A DNA stretch of 35,288 nucleotides. Origin: a bacterium. Its GTDB lineage: Bacteria; CAIWAD01. The stretch covers positions 1 through 35,288 of the forward strand of contig JAUXWS010000035.1 in the NCBI GenBank assembly GCA_030685015.1. Reading direction: 5' to 3'. Both the position numbers and the translations under genes were made by a program. A model generated the notes under the pieces. That model worked only from the letters and a program-made list of their open reading frames with translations, made no database searches and was not told the DNA's origin. Positions 1 through 7,869 of the stretch are shown here, piece by piece. How positions within the stretch are numbered: the stretch's first letter is position 1; each line of letters starts with the position of its first letter.

Positions 1-271
1 CTGAACCTATTGCCATGGGGACCGCATCAGGTGATAGGGCCCTCTGTTCGACGGCGGCCGTGAGGCCGCCTAGTTAGGGCCCTGCATGTCTTGGAGAGGG
101 CTTTCTTTGGGCACCTACTCTTCGGCCTCTGCGCGCGCATACGCTCGGACGCCGCGCTGCGCGCGACGTCCCGGCGTGGCGCGCGCGACGAGGCCGAAAA
201 CAAAGTCTAGACATGCCAGGGGTAGCTTCGCCAGGCGTGAGATGTGGCTACGTGAGGTGAAGGCCGTAGGC
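1..271. repeat. 271-bp tandem duplication, unit 1
   Basis: Bases 1-116 recur at 272-387 with only a few substitutions. A second block, 182-200, recurs at 453-471 with the same 271-base offset, so the whole 271 bases were probably duplicated and the middle has diverged. The unit may begin upstream of the window. It contains no credible gene: the open frames through it have no ribosome binding site or recognisable protein. The left 116 bases can fold (separate entry at 36-83). Confidence 0.8.
36..83 (+). other. Foldable module with GNRA-capped hairpin (copy at 307-354)
   Basis: An inner 7-bp stem (53-59 with 64-70) is closed by the tetraloop GTGA. It is flanked by two AGGGCCCT octamers (36-43 and 76-83) that can pair as an outer helix. 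In the second copy the stem is 324-330 with 335-341 and the loop is GCGA, still a GNRA loop. The second copy's outer arm 347-354 reads AGGGTCCT, which keeps pairing through a G-U wobble if the plus strand is transcribed. Whether it is an RNA is inference. No promoter is visible inside the window. Confidence 0.4.
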
Positions 272-471
272 CTGAACCTATTGCCATGGGGACCACATCA
301 GGTGATAGGGCCCTCTGTTCGACGGCGGCCGCGAGGCCGCCTAGTTAGGGTCCTGCATGTCTTGGAGAGGGCTTTCTTTGGGCACCTTTCTTTCGCCCGT
401 GAAAGAAAGGTGCAAGAGCGCGGCGCTGGCGCCGCAAGATGCAGCATCGTGACGCGCGACGAGGCCGAAAA
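272..471. repeat. 271-bp tandem duplication, unit 2
   Basis: This is the second copy of the unit at 1-271. The first 116 bases and the block at 453-471 are well conserved. The middle (388-452) differs and instead holds strong hairpins. The repeat lies beyond the 3' end of the efflux operon, in a stretch without genes. Confidence 0.75.
383..448. other. Three consecutive hairpins
   Basis: A perfect 12-bp stem (383-394 with 401-412, six-base loop) is followed by a 7-bp stem (420-426 with 429-435) and by the palindrome GATGC-A-GCATC (438-448). They occupy the diverged middle of repeat unit 2 and are not matched base for base in unit 1. There is no T-run after any of them, so a simple intrinsic terminator is unlikely. 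Confidence 0.5.
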
Positions 472-486
472 GAGGGCTTTGGGGCA

Positions 487-579
487 AACCCCCATCCTGG
501 CCTTCCCCCTTGCAGGGGGAAGGCGTGCGAACAGCGGCGGCGAACCCCCATCCCGGCTTTTTCCCTGGCAGGGGGATGG
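487..579. repeat. Pair of 37-bp repeats with internal palindromes
   Basis: Bases 487-523 and 543-579 are two gap-free copies of a 37-base sequence that begins AACCCCCATCC and ends in a G-run. The first copy contains a perfect palindrome, 501-510 with 514-523 around a three-base loop. The second copy keeps a weaker version. The look is that of a short dispersed intergenic repeat downstream of the efflux gene. Confidence 0.6.
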
Positions 580-639
580 AGTACGGGCGGTGACGGACAC
601 GCCAAAGAGGTCTGCGTCGATAGACCCCGATCGACTCCC

Positions 640-3600
640 TCAATCCTGGTTCACCAGCCGGCCGAAGCGCTTGCGCAGCCACATGTTCAAGCTGTCCACC
701 GTGGAGTACATGACCGGCACGATGACGAGGGTGAGGGCCGTGGCGAAGAGGAGACCGAAGATGACGGCCACGGCCATGCCCTGCCACCATTGCACCGAGT
801 CGCTGTCCGTCACCCAGTGAAATTTCTTGAAGTCGAAACTGATGCCCACGGCCATGGGGACAAGGCCGAGGATGGTCGTGCCCGCCGTCAGCAGCACGGG
901 GCGCAGACGCGTCACGCCACCCTGGATGATGGCGTCCAGTTTCGCCAGGCCCCGCGCCCGCAATTTGCCGATGTAGTCCAGCAGCACGATGGCGTTGTTG
1001 ACCACGACGCCGGCCAGGCTGATCACGCCCACGCCGGTCATGATGATGCCGAAGGGCAGACGCGTGATGAGGAGGCCGGAGAAGACGCCCACGAGGGAGA
1101 GCAGCACGCTGAAGATGATGATGAGGGGCGTGGTCAGGCTGTGGAACTGCACGACCAGGATGAGACCGATGGAGAAGACGGCGATGACGAAGGCCTGGCT
1201 GAGGAAGGCCTCGGCCTCCTCCTGGTCCTTGCTCTCGCCTGCGAAGGTCATGGCGTAGCCGCGGGGCAGCTCGTGCTCCGCCAGCATGTTCTTCACCTCA
1301 AGCAACGCGTCGTTGGGCAGCCGGCCCTCCACGTCCGCCGCCACCGTCACCACCCGTTTCTGGTCCTTGCGGTTGATCCCGCCCAGGCCGGTGGTCAGAT
1401 TGACCGAGGCCACGCTGGACAAGGGCACGAGGTCGCCCTCCTCGATCACCAGGTTGAGGTTCTCGATGTCCTCCACCCGCCGGCGATGCTCTTTGGCCAG
1501 GCGCACCGTGATGTCCACGTCCTGTTCGCCGTCGCGGAAGGTACCGGACTCGGCGCCGTTGAAGGCCATGCGCACGGTGGAACCGATCTGGCCCGTGCCC
1601 ACGCCCAGGTAGGCGGCGCGCTGGCGGTCCACCAGGATCTGGATCTCCGGCTTGCCGCGGTCGAAGTCGCTGTCCAGGTTGACAAGGCCGGAGACGCCCT
1701 TGATCTTTTCGATGATGTCGTCGGCCAGCTCGCCCAGCGTGCGGAAGTCCTCGCCGCTGATCTCGATGGTCACCGGCTTGCCGGTGGGTGGACCCTCCTC
1801 CATCTTCTCCACCGTCACCTTGGCGCCCGCCACGTCGGTCAGGGAGGAGCGGATGTCGGTGATGGTTAGCGGCGTCCGCCGCTGGCGGTACTCGCGATCC
1901 ACCATGTCGATGGAGATGCGCCCCTTGTTGGCGGGACCAGCGCTGCCCGTCCCGAAGTCGAAGTCGGAGGTGCCCACCCCCGACTGGGCCACGTAGGTGA
2001 GGATGTCCGGGTAGGCGCCCAGCCCCTTCTCAACCTCCCCCAAGTAGGAGTCCGTCTGCTCCAGGCGGCTGCCCGAGGGGAGTTCGAAGTCGACGAAGAC
2101 CTTCTTGGGATCGATGTCGGGGAAGAACTCGACGCCGGTGCCGAAAGCGCCATAGAGCCCGATCACGGCGAAGAGCGACAGGTGGGCCGCCGCGAGGACC
2201 AAGCCGCGGTGCCCGAGGGCCCAGCGCAGGGTGGAGCGGTAGAGCGCCACGAAGCGTGACTCCCGGCGCGTCGTCTCGCGGTGGGCGTCCTTCAGCTTGA
2301 GGAAGGTGGCGGCCAGCACGGGGTTGATGGTCAGGCCAACGAAGAGGGAGGCCGACAGCGTGATGATGAGCGTGATGGGCAGGTATTTCATGAACTCGCC
2401 CATGATGCCCGGCCAGAAGATCATGGGGAAGAAGGCTGACAGGGTGGTGAGGGTGGAGGTGATGACCGGCCAGGCCACCTCCCGCGTGCCCTTGAGCGCG
2501 GCCTGGGAGGCGCTGTGCCCCTCCGAGACATAGCGGTAGATGTTTTCCACGATGACGACGGCGTTGTCCACCAGCATGCCCAGCGCCAGGATGAGGCTGA
2601 AGAGGACGATCATGTTGAGGGTGTAGCCCAGCGCCTGGAGGACGATGAAACTGATCAACATGGAGAGCGGGATGGCCACCGCCACGAACATGCTGGTGCG
2701 CCAGCCGAGGAAGAGGACGAGGACGGCCACGACGAGGATGAGGGCGTTGATGATGCCGTTCTCCAGCTCGTCCACCATCATGGCGATGTCCTTGGACTGG
2801 TCGCTGGTGAAGGTGATGCGCGTGGTGGGCGGCAGCCCGGGAACCATGTCGTTGATGCGCCGCCGCACCTCGTCCACGATGCCGATGAGATTCTCCCCGG
2901 CCCGCTTGGTGACGGCGATGGTGATGCAGTCGCGCCCTTCCATGCGGGCGGTGGATGACAGGTCCTTGAAGCCGAAGCGCACCTCGGCCACGTCACGCAC
3001 ATGGATGGGGAAGTGCTTGTCGGCCTTCACCACGAAACGGGCGATCTCCTCGGGGTCGGTGATCTCGCCGGGGACGCGCAGCAGGTAGGCGTAGTCGCCC
3101 ACTTCGATGGTGCCGCCCGGCAGGTTGAGATTCTCCCCGGTGATGGCCAGCTGCACGTCCTCCAGGCCCAGCCGGTAGTGGCGGAGGCGCTCGGGATCGA
3201 CGTCGACCTGCACTTCACGCTCGCGGCCGCCGGAGATGGTGACGTCCAGCACGCCGGGGACATTCTCCAACTCGTCCTGGATGTCCTCGGCCACGTCCTT
3301 GAGCTGGACGGGGCCATAGTCGCCGGACAGGTTGATGAGCAGGATCGGCCAGTTGTTGATGTTCAACTCGGTGATGATGGGATCCTCGGCGTCGGCGGGC
3401 AGCTCCGGCTTGGCCAGGTCCACTTTCTCCCGCACCCGGTTGAGCATGTCGCCCACGCTCTCCTTGGGATCGAATTCCACCGTGATGGCGGAGATGCCCT
3501 CCCCGGACATGGAGCGCATCTCCTTGATCTTGTCGATCTCGCCGACCTTCTTCTCGATCTCCTTGGTGACCAGGTTCTCCATGTCGGCGGCGCTGGTCCC

Positions 3601-3756
3601 GAAGTAGGGCGTGGTGATGATGACGTAGGGAATGGTGACGTCCGGCGCGGATTCCCGGGGCAGGGTGAAGTAACTGCGCAGGCCGAAGATGATGGCCATC
3701 ACCACCAGAATGAAGATGGCTGGCCGGTTCCGCAGGGCGTAATCGCTGATGTGCAT
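640..3756 (-). CDS. RND efflux transporter, AcrB/HAE1-like inner-membrane pump
   Basis: This 1038-residue protein is the usual length for an RND pump. It opens with a membrane segment after RNRPAIFILVVMAI and has the two-fold repeat of transmembrane blocks and large periplasmic loops. It should use the proton gradient to drive substrates out through the adaptor and TolC-type channel encoded just upstream. The TM4 motif GMLVDNAVVIVENI carries Asp397 but Asn398 where AcrB has a second Asp. The TM10 motif VVNNAIVLLDYI has Asn920 where AcrB has its relay Lys. Such variants occur in other RND branches, so the pump is probably functional but not a true AcrB orthologue. It is the last gene of the tetR-tolC-adaptor-RND operon, 72 bases after the adaptor. 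Substrate is unknown. Confidence 0.93.
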   Translation of the reverse strand: MHISDYALRNRPAIFILVVMAIIFGLRSYFTLPRESAPDVTIPYVIITTPYFGTSAADMENLVTKEIEKKVGEIDKIKEMRSMSGEGISAITVEFDPKESVGDMLNRVREKVDLAKPELPADAEDPIITELNINNWPILLINLSGDYGPVQLKDVAEDIQDELENVPGVLDVTISGGREREVQVDVDPERLRHYRLGLEDVQLAITGENLNLPGGTIEVGDYAYLLRVPGEITDPEEIARFVVKADKHFPIHVRDVAEVRFGFKDLSSTARMEGRDCITIAVTKRAGENLIGIVDEVRRRINDMVPGLPPTTRITFTSDQSKDIAMMVDELENGIINALILVVAVLVLFLGWRTSMFVAVAIPLSMLISFIVLQALGYTLNMIVLFSLILALGMLVDNAVVIVENIYRYVSEGHSASQAALKGTREVAWPVITSTLTTLSAFFPMIFWPGIMGEFMKYLPITLIITLSASLFVGLTINPVLAATFLKLKDAHRETTRRESRFVALYRSTLRWALGHRGLVLAAAHLSLFAVIGLYGAFGTGVEFFPDIDPKKVFVDFELPSGSRLEQTDSYLGEVEKGLGAYPDILTYVAQSGVGTSDFDFGTGSAGPANKGRISIDMVDREYRQRRTPLTITDIRSSLTDVAGAKVTVEKMEEGPPTGKPVTIEISGEDFRTLGELADDIIEKIKGVSGLVNLDSDFDRGKPEIQILVDRQRAAYLGVGTGQIGSTVRMAFNGAESGTFRDGEQDVDITVRLAKEHRRRVEDIENLNLVIEEGDLVPLSSVASVNLTTGLGGINRKDQKRVVTVAADVEGRLPNDALLEVKNMLAEHELPRGYAMTFAGESKDQEEAEAFLSQAFVIAVFSIGLILVVQFHSLTTPLIIIFSVLLSLVGVFSGLLITRLPFGIIMTGVGVISLAGVVVNNAIVLLDYIGKLRARGLAKLDAIIQGGVTRLRPVLLTAGTTILGLVPMAVGISFDFKKFHWVTDSDSVQWWQGMAVAVIFGLLFATALTLVIVPVMYSTVDSLNMWLRKRFGRLVNQD

Positions 3757-3828
3757 GCCTATCCCCTGGCTGTGGGCGATGTCCTGTTCATGATCTCAGT
3801 CCGATCCCAGGCAAGGCCGGCGCGCAGG

Positions 3829-4941
3829 CTATTTGGCCGCGGCCTCGCCGCCGCCCCTCGCCGGCACGATGCGGAGGGCCTGGCCGTCCACCAGGCCGCG
3901 GTGGCCGGAGACGATCAGGCGATCCCCCTCGCGCAGGCCGGCCCTCACCTCGATCAGGTCCCCGTCCCGCTCCCCGGGCTGGACCACGCGATGGACGGCG
4001 CGGCCGTCCTCTTCCACGTAGACGAAGAGGTGATCGGGGGCGGTCTGCACCACCGTCACCGGCACGACGAGGCTGTGGCCGGTGCCGCCGTGGCGGATCT
4101 CCACCTGGCAGGCCATGCCTGGGCGCAGGGCGGATTGGCGGGGCAGCTCCAGCTCCAAGGGAAGCGTGCGGGAGCGGCCATCCAGCACCTCGCCCACCCA
4201 GCGGACGCGGCCCGGCGTCTCGAGGCTGGCTTCGGGGACGCGCACGGTGGCGGGCATGCCCGTCGTGACTTGGCCCACCTGGTTCTCAGGCAGGCCGCAG
4301 CGAACCTTCAGATCGCTCTGCACCAGCTGCAACAGGGGCACGCCGGGGGCCAGCAGTTCGCCCAGGTTGACGAAGCGCTCCGCCACCACGCCGGCCATCG
4401 GCGCCGTGACGAAGCAGTTCTCCAGATCGATGCGCGCCGCGGCCAGGGCCGCCTCGGCCATGCGCAGGCCGTTCTGGGCCTTCTTCCAGTCGCTCTCGCT
4501 GATTCCCTGTCCATTGCGGAAGAGGCGGTCCGCCATCTGGTAGTCCAGCGCGGCGTTCTCCACCTGCGCCCGCGCCGCGTCGTGGGCCGCCTGGTAGCGG
4601 CGGCTGTCCAGGACGAGCAGGGTGTCACCGGCGCGCACCCGGGCGCCGCGGTCGGCCACGATCTGTTGCAGGGTCCCGGCCGTCTGCGCGGAAAGGGTGG
4701 CGGCGTTCTCGGACTGGACCTCGCCCACCAGCAGGAGACGGGCGCTGAAAGGCCGGGGCGCCAGGGTCTCCACCACCACGTTGACCTGGCTTTCGTGATC
4801 GGCGCCCTCCAGGGAGTCCTTGGCATTCCCCGAGGGCGCGGCCTGACCATTGCGTCCGCAACCGGCCAGGAGCGGCAGGCTCAGGGCGGTCGCGGCCAGC
4901 AGGACCATCATCCGGCGCGGGCCGGCGCTCATGCGTGTCAT
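3829..4941 (-). CDS. RND periplasmic adaptor (membrane fusion) lipoprotein
   Basis: From the ATG at 4941 the protein has 370 residues. The N-terminus is a lipoprotein signal with lipobox LLAGC (Cys28), so the protein is anchored to a membrane and spans the periplasm between the RND pump and the TolC-like channel. The body shows the lipoyl/barrel-sandwich half around AGTLQQIVADRGARVRAGD, an alpha-hairpin region rich in Ala and Gln, then the returning half VTAPMAGVVAERFVNLGE and beta-barrel segments. An in-frame GTG at 4959 overlaps the tolC stop, but the ATG at 4941 has a GCGAGG site just upstream and gives a cleaner signal peptide. Another ATG at 4932 is possible. It forms one operon with the flanking efflux genes. 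Confidence 0.92.
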   Translation of the reverse strand: MTRMSAGPRRMMVLLAATALSLPLLAGCGRNGQAAPSGNAKDSLEGADHESQVNVVVETLAPRPFSARLLLVGEVQSENAATLSAQTAGTLQQIVADRGARVRAGDTLLVLDSRRYQAAHDAARAQVENAALDYQMADRLFRNGQGISESDWKKAQNGLRMAEAALAAARIDLENCFVTAPMAGVVAERFVNLGELLAPGVPLLQLVQSDLKVRCGLPENQVGQVTTGMPATVRVPEASLETPGRVRWVGEVLDGRSRTLPLELELPRQSALRPGMACQVEIRHGGTGHSLVVPVTVVQTAPDHLFVYVEEDGRAVHRVVQPGERDGDLIEVRAGLREGDRLIVSGHRGLVDGQALRIVPARGGGEAAAK

Positions 4942-4955
4942 GGGATAACCTCGCT

Positions 4956-6359
4956 TCACTTGCTCGAATCCAGGTAGAACGTCTCGTCCAGCAGGCCCAG
5001 GGCGTGCAGCAGGTCGATGCGCGCCGTCAGCAGCTGGTGGCGGGCCAGGGCCGCGTTGGCCCGCGCCGCCTTCATCGCCGTGCGAGCGTCCCGCAGTTCC
5101 AGCTCGGAGCCGGCGCCACTCTCGCGGCGGGTGTGGGCGATCTCCAGGCCCTCGGCCGCCGCCTCCGCGTTCCGCTCCCAGGCCATCATGTCCAGGCTGC
5201 GCCGCTGCAATTCATCCAGGGCCGTGCGCACATCAAGGCCGATGGCGTCCAGCAGTTGGGACTCGTCGGCCTGGGCCTTGCGCAGGTCCTGCCGTCCCTT
5301 GGCCACCTGCGCCGCCGTGCGGAATCCACTGAAAAGGGGCAGGCTGGCCTGCAGGCCCACGTTCCAGCTGCTGCGCCACGTCTCCTCCTGGGAGAACATG
5401 TCCCACTGGTTGGCGTGCTCCAGGTTGGCGAAGGCGGCCAGGGTGGGCAGGTGGTCGCTCTGGTAGACGCGCACGGCCCGGCGATAGCCCTCCACCGCGT
5501 TGGTGGCGAGATCGCGTTCCGGACGATGGCGCTGGGCCAAGGCGACCAGCCGCTCCCGCTCCCCGCCGGGCAGCGAGCCCTCGGCCAGCAGGCCGGGGAA
5601 CTCCGCCGCCAGGGCGGAACAGGCCAGCTCGAAGGCACGGATGCCCAGCTCCGTGCCGGGTTCGAGGGCCAACTGCAGGACCAGGGCGGCGCGGGCCTGG
5701 TCCAACTGGTCCTCCGCCTCGCGCAGGGCGGGAATGGAGTTCATGTGCTCCACCTCGCTGCGCAGCAGGTCGAAACGGGAGAGGGCGCCGATCTCGTGGA
5801 GCAGGCGGGCGTCTTCGAGGCGGGCCTTGGTCCCCTCCACCACCTCCTCGTTCAAGACGCGCAGCTCCTCCAGCAGGGCGATGCTGGAGTAGCCGGTGAG
5901 GAAGCCGCGCAGGAGGGCGGCCCGCTGCACGGCGAGGGACGCCTCGGCGACGCGCTCGTAGCTGCGCGCCACGCCGATGGCCTGGAAGGCGCTGCCGGAG
6001 AAGAGCAACTGGGTGAGGCCCAGATTGAAGCTGTAGTTGTCGTCGGCCGCCGTGGTCAGGGTCAAGGAATCGAACTTGAAATCCTGGATGTTGCCCAGGT
6101 GCGTCCCCGTGGCGCTCAGCTGGAGGCTGGGCAGGGTGGCGGCGCCGGTCTCGACCACGTCCAGGCGCGCCTTGCGACGGTCCGCCAGCGCTTTCTGGTA
6201 GTCCCGGTTGTGCTCCAGCAGCCATTGGACGGCCTCACCCACCGGCGGCTCGAAACGCTCGACGGCCCACAGCGGGCGCAGATAGGCCAGGCTGCCGCCC
6301 AGGATCACCCATCCCAGCCACAACAAGCGGCTATTTGTCCTCATGAAGCCCCCGCTCAT
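4956..6359 (-). CDS. TolC-family outer-membrane efflux channel
   Basis: This 467-residue protein has an N-terminal signal (hydrophobic run LLWLGWVILGG, probable cleavage after PLWA) and two OEP-type repeats of long amphipathic helices. Typical pieces are the ADRRKARLDVVETGAATLP region near the start and FSGFRTAAQVAKGRQDLRKA in the second repeat. It should form the trimeric outer-membrane duct for the RND pump. The start overlaps the end of the tetR gene. ATG 6359 is used here, but ATG 6344 (MRTNSRLLWLG) is equally plausible and gives a more standard signal peptide. The stop nearly touches the adaptor start, consistent with coupled translation. Confidence 0.9.
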   Translation of the reverse strand: MSGGFMRTNSRLLWLGWVILGGSLAYLRPLWAVERFEPPVGEAVQWLLEHNRDYQKALADRRKARLDVVETGAATLPSLQLSATGTHLGNIQDFKFDSLTLTTAADDNYSFNLGLTQLLFSGSAFQAIGVARSYERVAEASLAVQRAALLRGFLTGYSSIALLEELRVLNEEVVEGTKARLEDARLLHEIGALSRFDLLRSEVEHMNSIPALREAEDQLDQARAALVLQLALEPGTELGIRAFELACSALAAEFPGLLAEGSLPGGERERLVALAQRHRPERDLATNAVEGYRRAVRVYQSDHLPTLAAFANLEHANQWDMFSQEETWRSSWNVGLQASLPLFSGFRTAAQVAKGRQDLRKAQADESQLLDAIGLDVRTALDELQRRSLDMMAWERNAEAAAEGLEIAHTRRESGAGSELELRDARTAMKAARANAALARHQLLTARIDLLHALGLLDETFYLDSSK

Positions 6360-6939
6360 GGATCTGGATACCCTCGAACAGAATACGCATCAATTCCCGC
6401 AGAAAGGTCTCGTCATCCAGTTCGATGAAGCGCTGCCGCCGGTTGTGCAGATAGATGTGGAACATGGAGACGACGATGGAGACGGGCGCCTCGACCACCA
6501 GGTCCCGGCGGAAGATGCCGCGCTCGACGCCGGTGGTCACGAGGGCGCCGATCAGGGTGAAGAGCGGTTTGTCGCCCTGGCAGGCCCCTTCGATCTGCCT
6601 GCCCAGCTCGGGGCCGATGCCCAGCTCGGGATCGCCCGTCATGAGGCGCCCCATGAGCGGGCGCTCCACCAGCCAGTCGGGCATGCGGCGGATGATGGCC
6701 TCGATCGCCAGGCGGGGATCCTCATGTCCGGCCGCCGCCTCGCTGGCCGCCTCGGTCATCAGGCGCTGCTCGCGGCTGACCACCTGCATGAAGAGATCCT
6801 CCTTGCTGGTGGCATGCAGATAAATACTGCCCTTGGCGATGCCGGCGTCGCGGGCGATGTCATCCAGCACAGTCCGACGAAAGCCATAAAGGGCGAAGCG
6901 CCGGGCGGCCGCTTCCAGCAGAAGATCCGCTTTGTCCAT
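6331..6939 (-). CDS. TetR-family transcriptional regulator of the efflux operon
   Basis: This 202-residue protein has a classic N-terminal TetR helix-turn-helix: the region FALYGFRRTVLDDIARDAGI (residues about 16-35) followed by AKGSIYLHATSKEDLF. The C-terminal two thirds form the variable ligand and dimer domain. It is the first gene of the operon and overlaps tolC by 29 bases, so it probably represses its own operon and is released by a pump substrate. That role is inferred from position. The upstream region holds inverted repeats that could be its operator (6957-7013). Confidence 0.92.
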   Translation of the reverse strand: MDKADLLLEAAARRFALYGFRRTVLDDIARDAGIAKGSIYLHATSKEDLFMQVVSREQRLMTEAASEAAAGHEDPRLAIEAIIRRMPDWLVERPLMGRLMTGDPELGIGPELGRQIEGACQGDKPLFTLIGALVTTGVERGIFRRDLVVEAPVSIVVSMFHIYLHNRRQRFIELDDETFLRELMRILFEGIQIHERGLHEDK

Positions 6940-6956
6940 GACGACTCCTGACTGCC

Positions 6957-7013
6957 TGACCCGTTGACCCGAAGACCTGATGACTCATGTAACCCATTTG
7001 GTCAAGCGGGTCA
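6957..7013 (-). promoter_or_regulatory. Candidate TetR operator and promoter region
   Basis: The sequence TGACCCGTTGACCC at 6957-6970 is mirrored by GGTCAAGCGGGTCA at 7000-7013, with one extra base. The palindrome ATGACTCAT sits between them at 6980-6988. On the minus strand TTGACC (7000-7005) could serve as a -35 box, but no convincing -10 box follows at the right distance. The position just upstream of the tetR start suits autoregulation. Binding is inference. Confidence 0.4.
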
Positions 7014-7087
7014 CATAGTCACGCATTCTCAGGACATTGGCAAGTGCTGGGTTGTGAAAGCCATGCTACGTCGCCGGGGGACTGCGA

Positions 7088-7384
7088 GGTGTTGCCCTGG
7101 TGCTGCCCTGGTGTTGCCCTGGTGCTGCCCTGGTGCTGCCCTGGTGCTGCCCTGGTGCTGCCCTGGTGATGCCCTGGCGTCGACCAGGTGATGCCCTGGT
7201 GCTGCCCTGGTGTTGCCCTGGTGATGCCCTGGTGCTGCCCTGGTGTTGCCCTGGTGATGCCCTGGTGTTGCCCTGGTGCTGCCCTGGCGTCGACCAGGTG
7301 TTGCCCTGGTGATGGCCTGGTGCTGCCCTGGCGTCGACCAGGTGTTGCCCTGGTGATGGCCTGGTGCTGCCCTGCTGTTGCCCT
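7088..7384. repeat. Array of 27 gapless 11-bp repeats (GGTGNTGCCCT)
   Basis: The 297 bases divide exactly into 27 units of 11 bases with no insertion or deletion. The consensus is GGTGNTGCCCT, where N is C, T or A but never G. Units at 7176, 7286 and 7330 are a different word, GGCGTCGACCA, in the same phase and making a near-palindrome with their flanks. Bases 7286-7329 are repeated exactly at 7330-7373 (44 bases), and 7198-7230 at 7231-7263 (33 bases). Because 11 is not a multiple of three, all six frames read through as low-complexity open frames; these are not genes. The array lies between divergent transcription units. Confidence 0.95.
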
Positions 7385-7425
7385 AAATCCAATCCAACGG
7401 GCCGAAGTCATGCCGCCGCCCGGAC

Positions 7426-7454
7426 CTGACATTGCAGGCACCCAATGCTATACT
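7426..7454 (+). promoter_or_regulatory. Sigma-70-type promoter for panD
   Basis: CTGACA (7426-7431) and TATACT (7449-7454) are separated by exactly 17 bases, each one base away from the sigma-70 consensus. TGC directly before the -10 box makes an extended -10. Transcription would start near 7461, leaving a leader of about 40 bases before panD. The promoter begins 42 bases after the end of the 11-bp array. Confidence 0.7.
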
Positions 7455-7500
7455 CAGCGGCCGTGGCGGTGGGCGGCAAGGGAAGTTGACAGGAACATCC

Positions 7501-7869
7501 ATGACCCTGCAGATCCTCAAATCGAAGATCCACAAGGCCCGTGTCACGGCCACGAACCTGGACTACAACGGGAGCTTGGCCATCGATCCGGGCATCTACG
7601 AGGCTTGCGGCATGGTGGCCTTCGAGAAGGTCCTGGTGGGCAACCTGACCAACGGCCAGCGCTTCGAGACCTACCTCATCCCCGCCGAGCGCGGCAGCCG
7701 GGAAGTCTCGCCCAACGGCGGCGTGGCCCGGCTCTGCCAGCCCGGCGACCAGCTCGTCGTGATGAGTTTCGCCTGGGTGGACGCCCAAGACCGGCCGCTG
7801 CCCCAGGTCATCGTGCTGGATGGCGACAACCGCATTGTGGATCGACCGGACTACGGGGAAATGCGATGA
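7501..7869 (+). CDS. panD: Aspartate 1-decarboxylase (pyruvoyl enzyme)
   Basis: This 122-residue cytoplasmic enzyme converts L-aspartate to beta-alanine for pantothenate and coenzyme A. It is made as an inactive pro-protein that cleaves itself at Gly24-Ser25, and the serine becomes the pyruvoyl cofactor. The sequence shows Lys9, His11, Tyr22, the NGS cleavage site at 23-25, and Arg54, Thr57 and Tyr58 in NGQRFETYLIPAERGS, all at the positions known from E. coli PanD. The frame stays open upstream to 7432, but the ATG at 7501 gives the family start and has an AGGA site. A strong promoter lies at 7426-7454. The last codons overlap the next gene by four bases. No other pantothenate gene is nearby. 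Confidence 0.96.
   Translation: MTLQILKSKIHKARVTATNLDYNGSLAIDPGIYEACGMVAFEKVLVGNLTNGQRFETYLIPAERGSREVSPNGGVARLCQPGDQLVVMSFAWVDAQDRPLPQVIVLDGDNRIVDRPDYGEMR

Noticed and set aside
439-1869. Plus-strand open frame rich in His, Asp and Glu
   Set aside because: It is antisense to the RND pump gene and its composition is that of a shadow frame.
3001-4977. Plus-strand open frame of 658 codons
   Set aside because: It covers the pump and adaptor genes in antisense with no coding signals of its own.
7088-7384. CRISPR-like array
   Set aside because: Units are 11 bases with no unique spacers, so it is a simple tandem repeat.
7019-7441. Long repetitive open frames on both strands over the 11-bp array
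   Set aside because: An 11-base period makes all frames open with an 11-residue period; there is no ribosome binding site or fold, so these are artefacts of the repeat.
7432-7454. TTGCAG as the -35 box for panD
   Set aside because: The spacing to TATACT is 11 bases; CTGACA at 7426 gives the correct 17.
7188-7865. Upstream extension of the exported protein frame
   Set aside because: It runs through the repeat and panD in the wrong frame; the ATG at 7866 gives a proper signal peptide and stop overlap.
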